64,000 nt of DNA from Bacteroidota bacterium (GTDB lineage: Bacteria; Bacteroidota; Bacteroidia; Cytophagales; Cyclobacteriaceae): NCBI GenBank assembly GCA_023417065.1, contig JAEZGH010000095.1, positions 40,047-104,046 on the forward strand. The letters are read 5' to 3'. The notes below the pieces were generated by a model, which saw only the letters and a list, made by a program, of their open reading frames with translations, made no database searches and was not told the DNA's origin. The translations under genes and the position numbers were made by a program. Of this stretch, positions 9,112 to 18,678 are shown piece by piece (the stretch's first letter is position 1; each line of letters opens with the position of its first letter).

Positions 9112-10464
9112 ATGAAAAACAACGTGTTCTACGATATCAGAAAGTGGTTGCTGGCATTCGGGATGTTCGCCATTGCGCACGCTGCTACAGCCCAGGAAGG
9201 ATTTGTGGTAGATGAGATCATTGCCAAGGTCGACAACTACATCGTCCTCAAATCAGAACTGGACCGCGCGTATCAGGACTATATCACAAATGGAGGTACG
9301 CCGTCGGAACGTATCCGCTGTCAGTACCTCGCGCTGCTCATTCGTGGAAAGCTGATGATGGCTAAGGCCGAAATCGATTCGGTCGTGGTGCTCGACGCCG
9401 AGGTCGATGCCAATACCAAAAACAGGATGGACATCATCCTGTCGCAGTCAGGAAAAACTGTCGACGAACTCGAGGCACTTTATGGCAAAACCATGGAACA
9501 GATCCGCCTCGAACTCCGTGAACAGATTCGCGAGCAGATGGTCGTAGGCCGGATGGAAGACCATATCACACAAGACATAAAAGTAACGCCGTCGGAAGTA
9601 CGCCGTTTCTTCAACCGCATCCCGAAAGACAGTCTCGATTATTTCTCCGCGTCAGTTGAGGTGGCACAGATCGTCAAAGTTGCAGAAGTGAACGAAGCAC
9701 AGAAGAACGCCACCAAAGCCCAGTTGATCGAACTGCGCAACCGTATCCTCGCAGGTGAAGATTTTGGAAAACTCGCACGCGAGTTTTCCGACGATCCAAG
9801 TGTGACAGGAAATAGTGGCAATATGGGGTGGGTCGGCCGCGGCCGAATGGTACCCGAGTACGAAGCGATGGCCTTTAAACTCAAGCCGGGAGAAATATCC
9901 ATGCCCTTCGAGACAAGCTTTGGCTTCCACATCATGCAGTTGCTGGAGCGTCGCGGAAACGAATACAACTCGCGACATATCCTGATCTCACCTCGTCCAT
10001 CAGAAGAAGATTTGCAGAAGGCAAGCCGCTACCTCGACAGCCTGCGGACAAAAATCCAGAATGATACGATCACCTTTGAACGTGCGGCGAAGGAGTATTC
10101 CGACGACGTTGAAACCAAAGGTAACGGGGGCTTTTTCAGCGACCGCGACAGTAATACGCGTTTGCTGGTGGATGAACTGGATCCCGTTATATTCTTCACG
10201 GTAGATACAATGAAAGTGGGGACGATCTCACGACCAATCGTTTATCGCACTGACGACGGCAAAGACGCCGTCCGGATTCTGTACTATAAATCCCGGATTC
10301 CACCGCACCAGGCTTCGCTGGAACAAGACTGGACACGTATCCAGAATGCTACCTTAAATCATAAAAAGGACCGCGCACTTCAGAAATGGTTTCTGAAAGC
10401 CAGAAAAGATGTGTTTATTAGTATCGATGAGGAATATGATTTCTGCGGAATCCTAGACGAATAA
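9112..10464 (+). CDS. surA: SurA-like periplasmic chaperone/peptidyl-prolyl isomerase
   Basis: A 450-residue protein with a long-n-region signal peptide (residues 1-28, ending ATAQ). A SurA N-terminal helical domain begins at DEIIAKVDNYIVLKSEL. Two parvulin domains follow at about 185-295 (SGNMGWVGRGRMVPEYE, GFHIMQLLE) and about 300-400 (SRHILISPRPSEED, GNGGFFSDRDS). The length matches SurA of Gram-negative bacteria, which escorts unfolded beta-barrel proteins to the BAM complex. I chose ATG 9112, one base after the lipoprotein stop. An earlier in-frame ATG at 9067 would add 15 residues without homology ahead of the signal peptide. Confidence 0.9.
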   Translation: MKNNVFYDIRKWLLAFGMFAIAHAATAQEGFVVDEIIAKVDNYIVLKSELDRAYQDYITNGGTPSERIRCQYLALLIRGKLMMAKAEIDSVVVLDAEVDANTKNRMDIILSQSGKTVDELEALYGKTMEQIRLELREQIREQMVVGRMEDHITQDIKVTPSEVRRFFNRIPKDSLDYFSASVEVAQIVKVAEVNEAQKNATKAQLIELRNRILAGEDFGKLAREFSDDPSVTGNSGNMGWVGRGRMVPEYEAMAFKLKPGEISMPFETSFGFHIMQLLERRGNEYNSRHILISPRPSEEDLQKASRYLDSLRTKIQNDTITFERAAKEYSDDVETKGNGGFFSDRDSNTRLLVDELDPVIFFTVDTMKVGTISRPIVYRTDDGKDAVRILYYKSRIPPHQASLEQDWTRIQNATLNHKKDRALQKWFLKARKDVFISIDEEYDFCGILDE

Positions 10465-10467
10465 TCA

Positions 10468-11436
10468 ATGACGAAATACAGCTCTGACGTTGAAGCGGCC
10501 GATGCCCTGGCCGAATCTTACAAAAACCTGAAACGCGAAATTGCCAAAGTGGTCGTCGGTCAGGATGAGGTTGTACAACAAGTGCTGACAGCCATCTTTT
10601 GTCAGGGCCATTCGCTTCTGGTAGGTGTTCCCGGTCTCGCCAAAACGCTACTCGTTCAGACAATAGCAACGTCGCTGGATCTGGAATTCAAAAGAATTCA
10701 GTTCACTCCGGATTTGATGCCCTCCGATATCGTCGGGGCTGAAACCATGGATCGCGAACGGAACTTCAAATTCGTCAAAGGACCTGTATTCGCCAACATC
10801 GTCCTCGCAGATGAAATAAACAGAACGCCCCCCAAAACTCAGGCTGCCCTTCTTGAATCCATGCAGGAGTATGCGGTGACTATCGCCGGACAAAGATATC
10901 CGCTGCCGCGACCCTTCTTCGTTCTTGCAACGCAAAACCCGATTGAGCAGGAGGGTACATACCCCTTGCCGGAAGCACAGCTTGACCGTTTCATGTTCAA
11001 CATCATGCTCACATACCCCACCTTTAAGGAAGAAGTGGAGGTCGTGAAAAGCACAACTACAGACGAACCCAAAACGGTAAACAAGATTCTTTCAGGCGAA
11101 GAGATTGCATACTTTCAGCATCTTGTTCGTCGCGTGCCTGTACCCGACAATGTGGTGGAGTATGCAGTAAAACTTGTGAGCAAAACCAGACCGCATAGCA
11201 ACGGCTCGGAAAATGCCCTTGCAAATGAATTTCTCGATTGGGGCGCCGGCCCCAGAGCTTCCCAGTTCCTTGTTATGGGCTCGAAATGCAACGCACTGCT
11301 AAATGGTAAGTATTCGCCGGATATCGAAGACGTTCAGGCAATCGCTAAACCCGTATTGAGACACCGGATCGTGAGAAACTTCAAAGCCGAAGCTGAAGGA
11401 ATTACCGTCGACAATCTTATCGGGAAAATGCTCTAG
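10468..11436 (+). CDS. MoxR-family AAA+ ATPase
   Basis: A 322-residue AAA+ ATPase of the MoxR/RavA class. Walker A is GVPGLAKT at 53-60 and Walker B is IVLADE at 111-116, followed by the MoxR signature INRTPPKTQAALLESMQE and ATQNPIEQEGTYPLPEAQLD. MoxR proteins act as chaperone-like ATPases, often with VWA-domain partners. No Bat or VWA gene follows here. It starts three bases after surA, so it is expressed with the chaperones. Its TAG stop is palindromic with the stop of the convergent regulator gene (CTAG). Confidence 0.95.
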   Translation: MTKYSSDVEAADALAESYKNLKREIAKVVVGQDEVVQQVLTAIFCQGHSLLVGVPGLAKTLLVQTIATSLDLEFKRIQFTPDLMPSDIVGAETMDRERNFKFVKGPVFANIVLADEINRTPPKTQAALLESMQEYAVTIAGQRYPLPRPFFVLATQNPIEQEGTYPLPEAQLDRFMFNIMLTYPTFKEEVEVVKSTTTDEPKTVNKILSGEEIAYFQHLVRRVPVPDNVVEYAVKLVSKTRPHSNGSENALANEFLDWGAGPRASQFLVMGSKCNALLNGKYSPDIEDVQAIAKPVLRHRIVRNFKAEAEGITVDNLIGKML

Positions 11437-12140
11437 ACCTTTTCGGTGGGCCAGCCTTCGACTTCAAGACGAAAGCCAACACCGTGATAGTTAGCGATCG
11501 AGATCGAAGGATCTTCGCGCAGGTATTTGCGTAGTTTCGAAATGAACACATCGAGACTCCGACCCATAAAGTAGTCATCGTCGCCCCAGATCTGATTCAA
11601 TATTTCTTCCCGCTTCAACACGCGCTCGCGGTTGATACACAGAAAGCGAAGTACTTCGGCTTCTTTTTGCGTGAGCGATTTCTGCGTGCCGTTTCGTTGA
11701 ATGAGAAGGCGCGAATAATCAAATGAAAACTCACCTATCGTGAACGTAGTTTCAGGCGCTGCCGGCGATTCGCTGCTGCGACGCAAAAAGACTTCTATAC
11801 GATAGTAAAGTTCCTCAAGGCTGAATGGTTTGGTGATGTAATCGTCAGCGCCCGTCTGAAACCCCTCAAGCTTATCGTCCACCATCGCCTTCGCCGTAAG
11901 AAAAATAATCGGAATTTGCTTGTTGATAGATCGAACTTCCCGCGCCAGCGTAAAGCCATCCTTTTTGGGAAGCATTACGTCAAAGATACATATGTGAAAC
12001 TGCGCGGATCTGAATGTGCGTCCCGCTTCTTCGCCATCAGTACACAGGGTGACGTCGTAACCTTTTATCGCAAGGTTGTCTTTGATAACGAAGCCAAGAT
12101 TAGGATCGTCCTCTACGAGGAGAATTCGTTTTCCGGTCAT
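11433..12140 (-). CDS. OmpR/PhoB-family response regulator
   Basis: A 235-residue two-domain regulator. The receiver domain (1-120) has the acidic pair Asp11/Asp12, phospho-acceptor Asp54 in IFDVMLP, a TA motif and the KPF lysine. A winged-helix DNA-binding domain (about 135-230) contains LTQKEAEVLRFL and the RSLDVFISKLRKYL recognition region. It is followed at once by its cognate kinase gene lying upstream on the same strand (22 bp gap), so the two form one operon. The pair resembles the RprY/RprX type of Bacteroidota. The 3' end overlaps moxR by 4 nt in convergent orientation. Confidence 0.95.
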   Translation of the reverse strand: MTGKRILLVEDDPNLGFVIKDNLAIKGYDVTLCTDGEEAGRTFRSAQFHICIFDVMLPKKDGFTLAREVRSINKQIPIIFLTAKAMVDDKLEGFQTGADDYITKPFSLEELYYRIEVFLRRSSESPAAPETTFTIGEFSFDYSRLLIQRNGTQKSLTQKEAEVLRFLCINRERVLKREEILNQIWGDDDYFMGRSLDVFISKLRKYLREDPSISIANYHGVGFRLEVEGWPTEKV

Positions 12141-12162
12141 AGGGTAGCATCAAATGAAAAAA

Positions 12163-13428
12163 TTAACCAAAAGGCAGCTGAACACGGAATGTACTTCCCT
12201 CTCCGAGTTCGCTGCGAACGGACACGGAGCCTCCGTGACCCTCAACCACCGTTTTTACATAACTCAAGCCGAGACCGAAACCTTTTACATCGTGGACGTT
12301 GCCAGTCGGTACCCGATAAAACTTCTGGAAAATCCGTCTTTGATTCTCCGGAGTTATGCCGATTCCGTTGTCTGACACTTCAACGGTAATCCCCCGATCA
12401 TGGTTTTGCGTGTAAATGTTTATTTCGGCGCAGCCCTTGCAATATTTCAAGGCATTTTCAATCAGATTACTGAATACATTCGTCAGGTGTAAACGGTCAC
12501 CTGTCACCGTTGATTGTTCAGCATCCTTATGCGTGCGTATTGTACTCCCGTTGTCACTCATCGTGATGCACGTATTGTTGATGGCATCATCAATGATTTG
12601 ATGCAGATTAACGGTTTCTTTCTTGTAGCCGTGATCTTCCTTGTCTAACTGTGCCATCTGCAGAACACGCTCCACGTGCTGCCGAAGCCGCATGTTTTCC
12701 TTCTCGATGATCGATGTGTAATTCCTTAGCCGCTCAGGCTGCTGCACGATGTCGGCCCGCTTCAAAACTTCCGTCGAGACGGCAATCGTTGAAATCGGAG
12801 TCTTGAACTCATGCGTCATATTGTTGATGAAATCCTTCTGGATCTCCGACAAACGCTTCTGCTTGAGGATAACGAACAGTGTATACGCAAAGAATACGAT
12901 AACCAAAAGCAATACTCCGGACGAAAACGTCCATATACCCATTTGATTCAACAGGTGCGACTCGCGGTTTGGAAACTGCACACCAAAATGATATCCATAG
13001 TTTGCCCATTGAGGAAAATGCTTGTTTGTGATTTTGTCTTTGGCCGTTTGCAGCGGGACATAATCACCATAAAGCATCTTTTCACTGCTGCAGTCATATA
13101 CACCATACTCGAAATCAACCATCAGATTCCGTTTCTCAAACTCATTGCGAAGCAGATACTCCACAAGGCCAGGATCAACTTCGTTGTTGATCATCACCAC
13201 AAAGTAGTTGGTCGAAATCTGCTTAACTGGATTAGCAGCGGGCGATGGAGTCCGGTTCAGCTCAAAAATCTGCTGGGCAACGTTGAAGAGTGCGGTGGTG
13301 ACTGTGCGGTCAAACTCGTTTTCCTTCAGATCAAATGCACGCTTAAGCCAGTAAAGCTGGGTCACGGTAATCCCTGCAATGCTGAGCGTTGCCAGTAAGA
13401 TGATCCGACGGATGGTCGAGTTCTTCAC
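12163..13428 (-). CDS. Membrane sensor histidine kinase
   Basis: A 421-residue kinase: one membrane segment near the N-terminus, a periplasmic sensor of about 150 residues, a second segment (VLLLVIVFFAYTLFVIL), then HisKA with the phospho-accepting His in MTHEFKTPIST. The HATPase domain has NLIENALKY, SDNGIGI and GFGLGLSYV. I start it at GTG 13428. An ATG at 13461 is in frame, but the eleven codons between contain TACCTTTG (13440-13433), a perfect -7 promoter element ending four bases before the GTG, so the message probably begins at or beside this codon. Confidence 0.9.
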   Translation of the reverse strand: MKNSTIRRIILLATLSIAGITVTQLYWLKRAFDLKENEFDRTVTTALFNVAQQIFELNRTPSPAANPVKQISTNYFVVMINNEVDPGLVEYLLRNEFEKRNLMVDFEYGVYDCSSEKMLYGDYVPLQTAKDKITNKHFPQWANYGYHFGVQFPNRESHLLNQMGIWTFSSGVLLLVIVFFAYTLFVILKQKRLSEIQKDFINNMTHEFKTPISTIAVSTEVLKRADIVQQPERLRNYTSIIEKENMRLRQHVERVLQMAQLDKEDHGYKKETVNLHQIIDDAINNTCITMSDNGSTIRTHKDAEQSTVTGDRLHLTNVFSNLIENALKYCKGCAEINIYTQNHDRGITVEVSDNGIGITPENQRRIFQKFYRVPTGNVHDVKGFGLGLSYVKTVVEGHGGSVSVRSELGEGSTFRVQLPFG

Positions 13429-13432
13429 AATA

Positions 13433-13462
13433 CAAAGGTACAGTTTCTGCCATTCCGGCAAA
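13433..13462 (-). promoter_or_regulatory. Promoter of the kinase-regulator operon
   Basis: TTTG about 18 bp upstream of TACCTTTG (13440-13433) on the minus strand. The expected start point falls within a few bases of the GTG at 13428, so the kinase mRNA may be leaderless or nearly so. The spacing is one base shorter than the usual 19-21. Confidence 0.5.
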
Positions 13463-13562
13463 CGAGCCTTAACAACACATTAACAATAATTGGCATTCTG
13501 TTAACACAGAGAAGCGCATTTTCGACTGAGATTTGTGCGTAGTCAAAACCTAAAAATAAGTT

Positions 13563-13967
13563 ATGAGAAAAGGATTATTGTTCTTCGGCATCGCCATCTG
13601 CGTGGCTGCAGTGTTCAGCCAGGTCTGCGTTGCCTCTGAAAGCCCCCTGCGGAACTTCTTCGATGCAGTGTTTAGCTGGGAGAAAACCGAGCACGATTTC
13701 GGCTCCATCAAGAAAGATGTACCGGTCCACCACAAGTTCACCTTTACAAACAAGGGCGATGCGCCCCTCGTCATTTCATCGGTCCAGGCATCGTGCGGAT
13801 GTACCGTCACCGACTATTCGACAGATCCAATTGCGCCCGGCAAGTCCGGATATGTCAAAGCCACCTTTAACGCCGCTCAGATCGGCGTGTTCTCAAAAAC
13901 AGTTACCGTAAATGCAAACACGGGCGACCCCGTCCTGCTCGTGATAAAAGGTATCGTCAGAGAATAA
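13563..13967 (+). CDS. DUF1573 secreted protein
   Basis: A 134-residue protein with a signal peptide (about 1-24). A single DUF1573 domain follows: KTEHDFGSIKKDVPVHHKF, then the strongly conserved SSVQASCGCTV, then APGKSGYVKATFN. The fold is predicted to be immunoglobulin-like, and the molecular role of the family is unknown. It is common in Bacteroidota as a small extracytoplasmic protein. It stands alone, divergent from the histidine kinase and ended by a terminator. Confidence 0.92.
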   Translation: MRKGLLFFGIAICVAAVFSQVCVASESPLRNFFDAVFSWEKTEHDFGSIKKDVPVHHKFTFTNKGDAPLVISSVQASCGCTVTDYSTDPIAPGKSGYVKATFNAAQIGVFSKTVTVNANTGDPVLLVIKGIVRE

Positions 13968-13978
13968 GTAATTAAGAC

Positions 13979-14008
13979 GACAGGGGTCCCCGATCCCTGT
14001 CATCTTTT
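13979..14008 (+). terminator. Terminator after the DUF1573 gene
   Basis: GACAGGG and CCCTGTC form a 7-bp stem around a 9-nt loop, followed by ATCTTTT. Confidence 0.7.
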
Positions 14009-14053
14009 CAAATAATGCCTCGCATGACTGCCTGTAATAAGGAAAAAGTGGCC

Positions 14054-14067
14054 CGAAAACGTTTTCG
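14054..14067. promoter_or_regulatory. 14-bp perfect palindrome, possible operator upstream of ppc
   Basis: CGAAAACGTTTTCG is a perfect palindrome centred on CG. Its form (AAACGTTT core) is like operators of LacI-family regulators. It lies about 30 bp upstream of the ppc -33 element. No LacI-type gene is in the window, so the regulator is unknown. Confidence 0.45.
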
Positions 14068-14095
14068 AAAATAATATTGCTAATTCCCCCGCTGA

Positions 14096-14128
14096 TTTGA
14101 TACCTCCGGTCTGGTTTTGATAACTTTG
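14096..14128 (+). promoter_or_regulatory. Promoter of ppc
   Basis: TTTG (14096-14099), 21 bp, then TAACTTTG (14121-14128): a full match to the Bacteroidota consensus. It gives a leader of about 15-18 nt before the ATG at 14151. Confidence 0.7.
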
Positions 14129-14150
14129 GTCTCGTTTTTAAACCGTAACC

Positions 14151-16712
14151 ATGCCGCGACAATTTAACGAGACTGTCTCCACGAGGTACCACATGTACAA
14201 CAGTCTTTTCCTCAACCTTCCGTATACCGGAATCTATCGCACCGGTACGCTGCTTCCCCTTTTGCAGCAAGCCTGTGAACAAGGCTTCGATTCCGGCAAG
14301 GATCCCAAAACCATCATCCGAAAGTTCTTTTCTGATTATACCCCGCAGGCCACAACAGAAGAACAATTCAGCCTGTTGTTTGGCTTCATCCAATACGCGG
14401 AACGGCAGGTCGTACTCTTCGATTCAATCGAAGATGCCGCCTTCGATCAGATAAACGACTTGGACGGACCGGGATCAGTAAGCTCGCTGCTCATCCGCGC
14501 CAAAGCGGAGGATGCTGAAGAAGAGCTTAAAAAGAAACTGGAAGAGTTCAGCGTGCGCGTAGTACTGACGGCGCACCCAACACAGTTCTATCCCGGAAAC
14601 GTGCTCGCGATCATCAACGACCTCGAACAGATGATCCGCGAAAACAAGCTCGAAAACATCAACCTCCTCCTTCGTCAGCTGGGAAAAACGCCTTTCATCA
14701 ACAAGGAAAAGCCGACGCCCTTTGATGAAGCGGTAAGCTTGTGCTGGTTTCTTGAGAACGTGTTCTACAATGTGATCCCCGATATCATTTCGCGCCTGAT
14801 GGGCGGACTGAATATGAAACTCGAGGACTGGAAGAATTACGAGCTGTTTAAAATTGGGTTCTGGCCCGGAGGCGACCGCGACGGAAACCCCTACGTTACG
14901 CATGAAATCACGTTGCGCGTAGCCCAGCGGTTACAGGAAACCTTGTTGCGCTGCTACCACCGCGATATACGGTGGCTGAAACGCCGTCTTACCTTCAAGG
15001 GTGTAGATCACATCATCGCGCGCGCGGAACGCAAGATCTATCCGATCGCCTATGGCGGACATGGTGAGATATACAACCATCCGGATGAATTGCTCGCCGA
15101 CCTCATGGAGGCCCGCGACGTACTTATCGATCAGCACAAGGGATTATTCCTTAACATTCTCGATGACTTCATACTGAAAGTAAAAATCTTCGGGTTCTAC
15201 TTCGCCAGCATGGACATCCGTCAGGACAGCCGCAAGCATGCCTATGCATGGGAAGCAATCATGGAGAAATTGCAGGCGCGTCAGAAAAAACTGAAATCGT
15301 TCGACACGCTGAGTGAGCAGGAAAAAATCGACACCATTCTGAAGCTGAACTTCAAACCTTCGTCACTGAAGTTTGAAGATCCCTTCGTAACGGAACTTAT
15401 CGAAAGTATCCACGTCATCGGCCAGATTCAGGCGCAAAACGGTCCGGAAGGATGCCACCGCTATGTGATAAGCAACTGCCAGTCCGCGCTGGATATCATC
15501 CGCGTGTTTCAACTCGCTAAGCTTATCCTGGGCAAGGACGACAAACTTCCGCTTGACATTGTTCCCCTCTTTGAAACAATCGAAGACCTGAACGAATGTG
15601 GCGACGTGATGGAAGCGGTTTATAATATCCCCGCATATCAGGAGCACCTGAAGCAGCGCGGTGGAAACCAGACTATCATGCTCGGATTCTCCGATGGAAC
15701 GAAAGACGGCGGATACCTCAGGGCCAACTGGTCGATATTCAAAGCGAAGGAAACGCTTACCAAAATCACCCGTGACAAAGGCTTCACCGCAATATTCTTC
15801 GATGGCCGGGGAGGGCCTCCGGCGCGTGGAGGAGGCAACACCCACGACTTCTATGCTTCACTGGGCGACTCTATCGAAGACAAGGAAGTCCAACTTACCA
15901 TTCAGGGGCAGACCATCAGCTCCAACTTCGGTAAACCACTTTCATGCAAGTTCAACCTCGAGCAATTGTTATCCGCCGGCGTTGAAAACGCTGTTTTCAG
16001 AACCCGCAATTACTTCAGCGATGACGCGAAAGAACTTCTGGAAGAACTCGCAGCAGAGGGATACAATGCCTACGCAGCATTGAAGAAACATCCGATGTTT
16101 GTTCCCTATCTCGAGAAGATAACACCGCTGTCTTTCTTCGGTGATACCAATATCGGTTCGCGGCCTGTAAAGCGTAATTCGGGAAGTTTTAAATTCGAAG
16201 ATCTCCGGGCAATACCATTCGTAGGTTCGTGGGCCCAGATGAAACAGAACATCCCTGGATTTTACGGCGTGGGTTCGGCAATCCGTACACTAAAACGGAA
16301 GGGCCGAATGAAAGACCTGCAGAAACTCTTCCGTGAGTCGCTGTTTTTCCGCACACTCCTCAGCAATAGCATGATGTCGTTGACGAAGAGTTACTTCCCT
16401 GCTTCCGCTTATCTCGCCAAAGACAAGGAATTCGGTGAGTTCTGGAAACTGATGCACAATGAGTTCAAGCTCACTGTCGACATGATCCTGGAGGTAACAG
16501 GGTACACTGAACTTATGGAGAACAACCCGGTGAACCGTGATTCGGTAAAGCTGCGGGAGCGTATAGTGCTTCCGTTAATTACGATTCAGCAGTTCGCGTT
16601 GTATCAGTTGCGTCACCTCGAAGCAAAAGATAAAGCACTCGAAACACACTACCGGAAACTTGTAATGCGCTGTATGTTCGGTATTATCAATGCCGCCAGG
16701 AATTCCGCCTGA
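14151..16712 (+). CDS. ppc: Phosphoenolpyruvate carboxylase
   Basis: An 853-residue PEPC that makes oxaloacetate from PEP and bicarbonate to refill the TCA cycle. Family motifs are all present: LTAHPTQFYPG with the active-site His, FWPGGDRDGNPYVT, GFSDGTKDGGYLRANW, the phosphate-binding FFDGRGGPPARGGG, and GSRPVKR. Two motif positions differ from the proteobacterial enzyme: Gln replaces Glu after LTAHPT, and the glycine loop reads PPARGGG. These probably mark the Bacteroidota branch rather than a defect. It has its own promoter and a palindromic possible operator upstream. The epimerase gene starts on its stop codon (TGATG). Confidence 0.96.
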   Translation: MPRQFNETVSTRYHMYNSLFLNLPYTGIYRTGTLLPLLQQACEQGFDSGKDPKTIIRKFFSDYTPQATTEEQFSLLFGFIQYAERQVVLFDSIEDAAFDQINDLDGPGSVSSLLIRAKAEDAEEELKKKLEEFSVRVVLTAHPTQFYPGNVLAIINDLEQMIRENKLENINLLLRQLGKTPFINKEKPTPFDEAVSLCWFLENVFYNVIPDIISRLMGGLNMKLEDWKNYELFKIGFWPGGDRDGNPYVTHEITLRVAQRLQETLLRCYHRDIRWLKRRLTFKGVDHIIARAERKIYPIAYGGHGEIYNHPDELLADLMEARDVLIDQHKGLFLNILDDFILKVKIFGFYFASMDIRQDSRKHAYAWEAIMEKLQARQKKLKSFDTLSEQEKIDTILKLNFKPSSLKFEDPFVTELIESIHVIGQIQAQNGPEGCHRYVISNCQSALDIIRVFQLAKLILGKDDKLPLDIVPLFETIEDLNECGDVMEAVYNIPAYQEHLKQRGGNQTIMLGFSDGTKDGGYLRANWSIFKAKETLTKITRDKGFTAIFFDGRGGPPARGGGNTHDFYASLGDSIEDKEVQLTIQGQTISSNFGKPLSCKFNLEQLLSAGVENAVFRTRNYFSDDAKELLEELAAEGYNAYAALKKHPMFVPYLEKITPLSFFGDTNIGSRPVKRNSGSFKFEDLRAIPFVGSWAQMKQNIPGFYGVGSAIRTLKRKGRMKDLQKLFRESLFFRTLLSNSMMSLTKSYFPASAYLAKDKEFGEFWKLMHNEFKLTVDMILEVTGYTELMENNPVNRDSVKLRERIVLPLITIQQFALYQLRHLEAKDKALETHYRKLVMRCMFGIINAARNSA

Positions 16713-17587
16713 TGGAAACAACGATATCCAACGGCCCCGTCACTGCTGTGATACGCCATAAGGGCGCGGAACTTTCGTCGCTGTTCCACGCAGATACCAA
16801 ACTGGAATATATATGGCAGGCGGATCCGGCGTACTGGGCGAAATCTTCACCTGTACTGTTTCCGATTGTCGGACAGCTGAAGGAGAATACCTATACCTAT
16901 CGGGAAACCGAGTACACGCTGCCAAGGCATGGCTTTGCCCGTGAAATGGAGTTCGCTCTGGAAAAATCCGGGCCTGACTATGCAACGTTCCTATTGACGA
17001 GCGACTCCAATACCAGGAAACAATATCCGTTCGACTTCGGGTTGAGGATACACTACTCCATTTCTGCAGCGGGGACGCTTGAGGTTAAGTATGTGGTCAC
17101 TAACGCCGGATCTGAACCCATGTATTTTTCCCTGGGTGCTCACCCTGCATTCCGCGTCCCGTTGCGCGACGATGATGACTACACCGATTACTATCTGCAA
17201 TTTGATCGCGTCGAGAATGCCGATCGATGGAAGATCAGTCCGCAGGGACTCATTGCAAATGAACACGAGCCACTACTGGAGAACACCGATAAACTACTCC
17301 TCAGAAAGGACTTGTTCTATGAAGACGCCCTCGTGTTCAAAGACCTGGTGTCAAATGAAATTTCGATAAGGTCCAACAATCATTCGCATGGATTGACCTT
17401 TTCCTATCACGGTTTTCCATACTTCGGGATCTGGGCATTCCGCGATGCAGACTTCGTTTGCCTTGAACCCTGGTGCGGAATCGCGGATCATGTCGGGCAC
17501 GACCAACGCCTGGAACGGAAGGAGGGAATTCATGTCCTGAAGCCCAACGAGCCGTGGTCACGCGCATGGTCAGTGCGCTCCTTCTGA
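16712..17587 (+). CDS. LacX-like aldose 1-epimerase family protein
   Basis: A 291-residue protein of the galactose mutarotase fold. The LacX-type motifs are HGFARE near residue 70 and the substrate-binding GAHPAFRVP near 140. Late in the protein is LEPWCGIAD. The members of this family interconvert alpha and beta anomers of hexoses or hexose phosphates; the substrate here is not evident. Its ATG shares a base with the ppc stop, so the two are translated together. It is the family's usual length. Confidence 0.88.
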   Translation: METTISNGPVTAVIRHKGAELSSLFHADTKLEYIWQADPAYWAKSSPVLFPIVGQLKENTYTYRETEYTLPRHGFAREMEFALEKSGPDYATFLLTSDSNTRKQYPFDFGLRIHYSISAAGTLEVKYVVTNAGSEPMYFSLGAHPAFRVPLRDDDDYTDYYLQFDRVENADRWKISPQGLIANEHEPLLENTDKLLLRKDLFYEDALVFKDLVSNEISIRSNNHSHGLTFSYHGFPYFGIWAFRDADFVCLEPWCGIADHVGHDQRLERKEGIHVLKPNEPWSRAWSVRSF

Positions 17588-17610
17588 CGATCGTACCACT
17601 TGTTCATAAG

Positions 17611-18678
17611 ATGAAAAGGTATTTTGTCCTTGCTGTTTTTATTATTGCCACATTGCCATTCATTACAGATGCGCAGTCACGGTTATCTTTCTTCTCAGCG
17701 GATAGCGAACTCATACGGTATACGGGTCGCGTGGACTTCAGCAACGCAAAGCTGCCCCGCTTCTGGCAACCCGGAGTGTACGTGACTGCAGCGTTTTCCG
17801 GACCCGTCTGCGAGGTCCTGCTCAACGATGAGATCCTATGGGGAAAGTCACACAACTACGTGAGCGTTTCGATAGACGGTGGCGACCCGATACGCGTTCA
17901 GACAAAACAACGAAGCGATACACTCCGCTTCACCGGACTGGACCCTGGTAAGCATAGTATCGTTATTTGTAAATCAACAGAAGCGGGGATCGGATATCTT
18001 GAGTTCGCCGGACTGCGATGTGAGAGGCTTCTTCCTCCACCTCCGAAGCCCGCGCGACGAATAGAATTCATTGGCAATTCTATCACGTGTGGTACCGGTA
18101 GCGACCTTTCAATGATTCCATGTGACTCCGGCCAATGGTATGACCAGCACAATGCGTATGAGAGTTATGGACCTCAGACAGCACGCAACCTGAACGCCGA
18201 ATGGCACCTTTCATCGGTGTCGGGAATTGGTCTGATCCGAAGCTGTTGTGATATGAAGATTACGATGCCGGACGTATACGATAAGGTGAACATGCGTGAA
18301 AATTCAGGCGCCTGGGATTTCACCCGCTTCCGGCCTGATGCTGTTACCATTGCGCTGGGCCAAAACGACGGCCAACAGGATTCGGCGGCTTTCACCAGCG
18401 CCTATGTTGCGTTTATCGCAAAAGTCAGAAGTTACTATCCCGACGCAGAGATCGTATGTCTGACGAGCCCCATGGCCAACGACGCGCTCAGTGCTACACT
18501 AAAAAATTATCTGGCCGGCGCGGTGAATGAAGTTCGTGCGAATGGCGATATGCATGTGCATAAGTATTATTTTAGCCGACGGTACAACAGCGGATGTGGT
18601 GATCACCCCGACCTTCAACAACATGGTGAGATTGCCCGTGAACTGACAGCGTTCCTCAAAACAATCATGCACTGGTAA
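17611..18678 (+). CDS. SGNH/GDSL esterase, carbohydrate esterase family 2-like
   Basis: A 355-residue secreted protein. I start it at ATG 17611, which gives a clean signal peptide ending TDAQ. The longer frame from 17473 overlaps the epimerase gene and has no homology. An N-terminal beta-sandwich (about 25-145) precedes an SGNH hydrolase domain with the nucleophile Ser in EFIGNSITCG, the Gly in GIGLIRSC, the Asn in GQNDG and the catalytic Asp-His in GDHPDLQQHG. This two-domain order is that of CE2 acetyl-xylan and glucomannan esterases, so removal of acetyl groups from polysaccharides is the likely activity. Its stop overlaps the ruvX start. Confidence 0.85.
   Translation: MKRYFVLAVFIIATLPFITDAQSRLSFFSADSELIRYTGRVDFSNAKLPRFWQPGVYVTAAFSGPVCEVLLNDEILWGKSHNYVSVSIDGGDPIRVQTKQRSDTLRFTGLDPGKHSIVICKSTEAGIGYLEFAGLRCERLLPPPPKPARRIEFIGNSITCGTGSDLSMIPCDSGQWYDQHNAYESYGPQTARNLNAEWHLSSVSGIGLIRSCCDMKITMPDVYDKVNMRENSGAWDFTRFRPDAVTIALGQNDGQQDSAAFTSAYVAFIAKVRSYYPDAEIVCLTSPMANDALSATLKNYLAGAVNEVRANGDMHVHKYYFSRRYNSGCGDHPDLQQHGEIARELTAFLKTIMHW

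Noticed and set aside
12811..13398. 195-codon plus-strand frame opposite the histidine kinase
   Set aside because: It lies entirely in the kinase sensor region on the other strand and shows no domain.
17473..17610. Extra N-terminal part of the CE2-like esterase
   Set aside because: It overlaps the epimerase gene and would bury the signal peptide.
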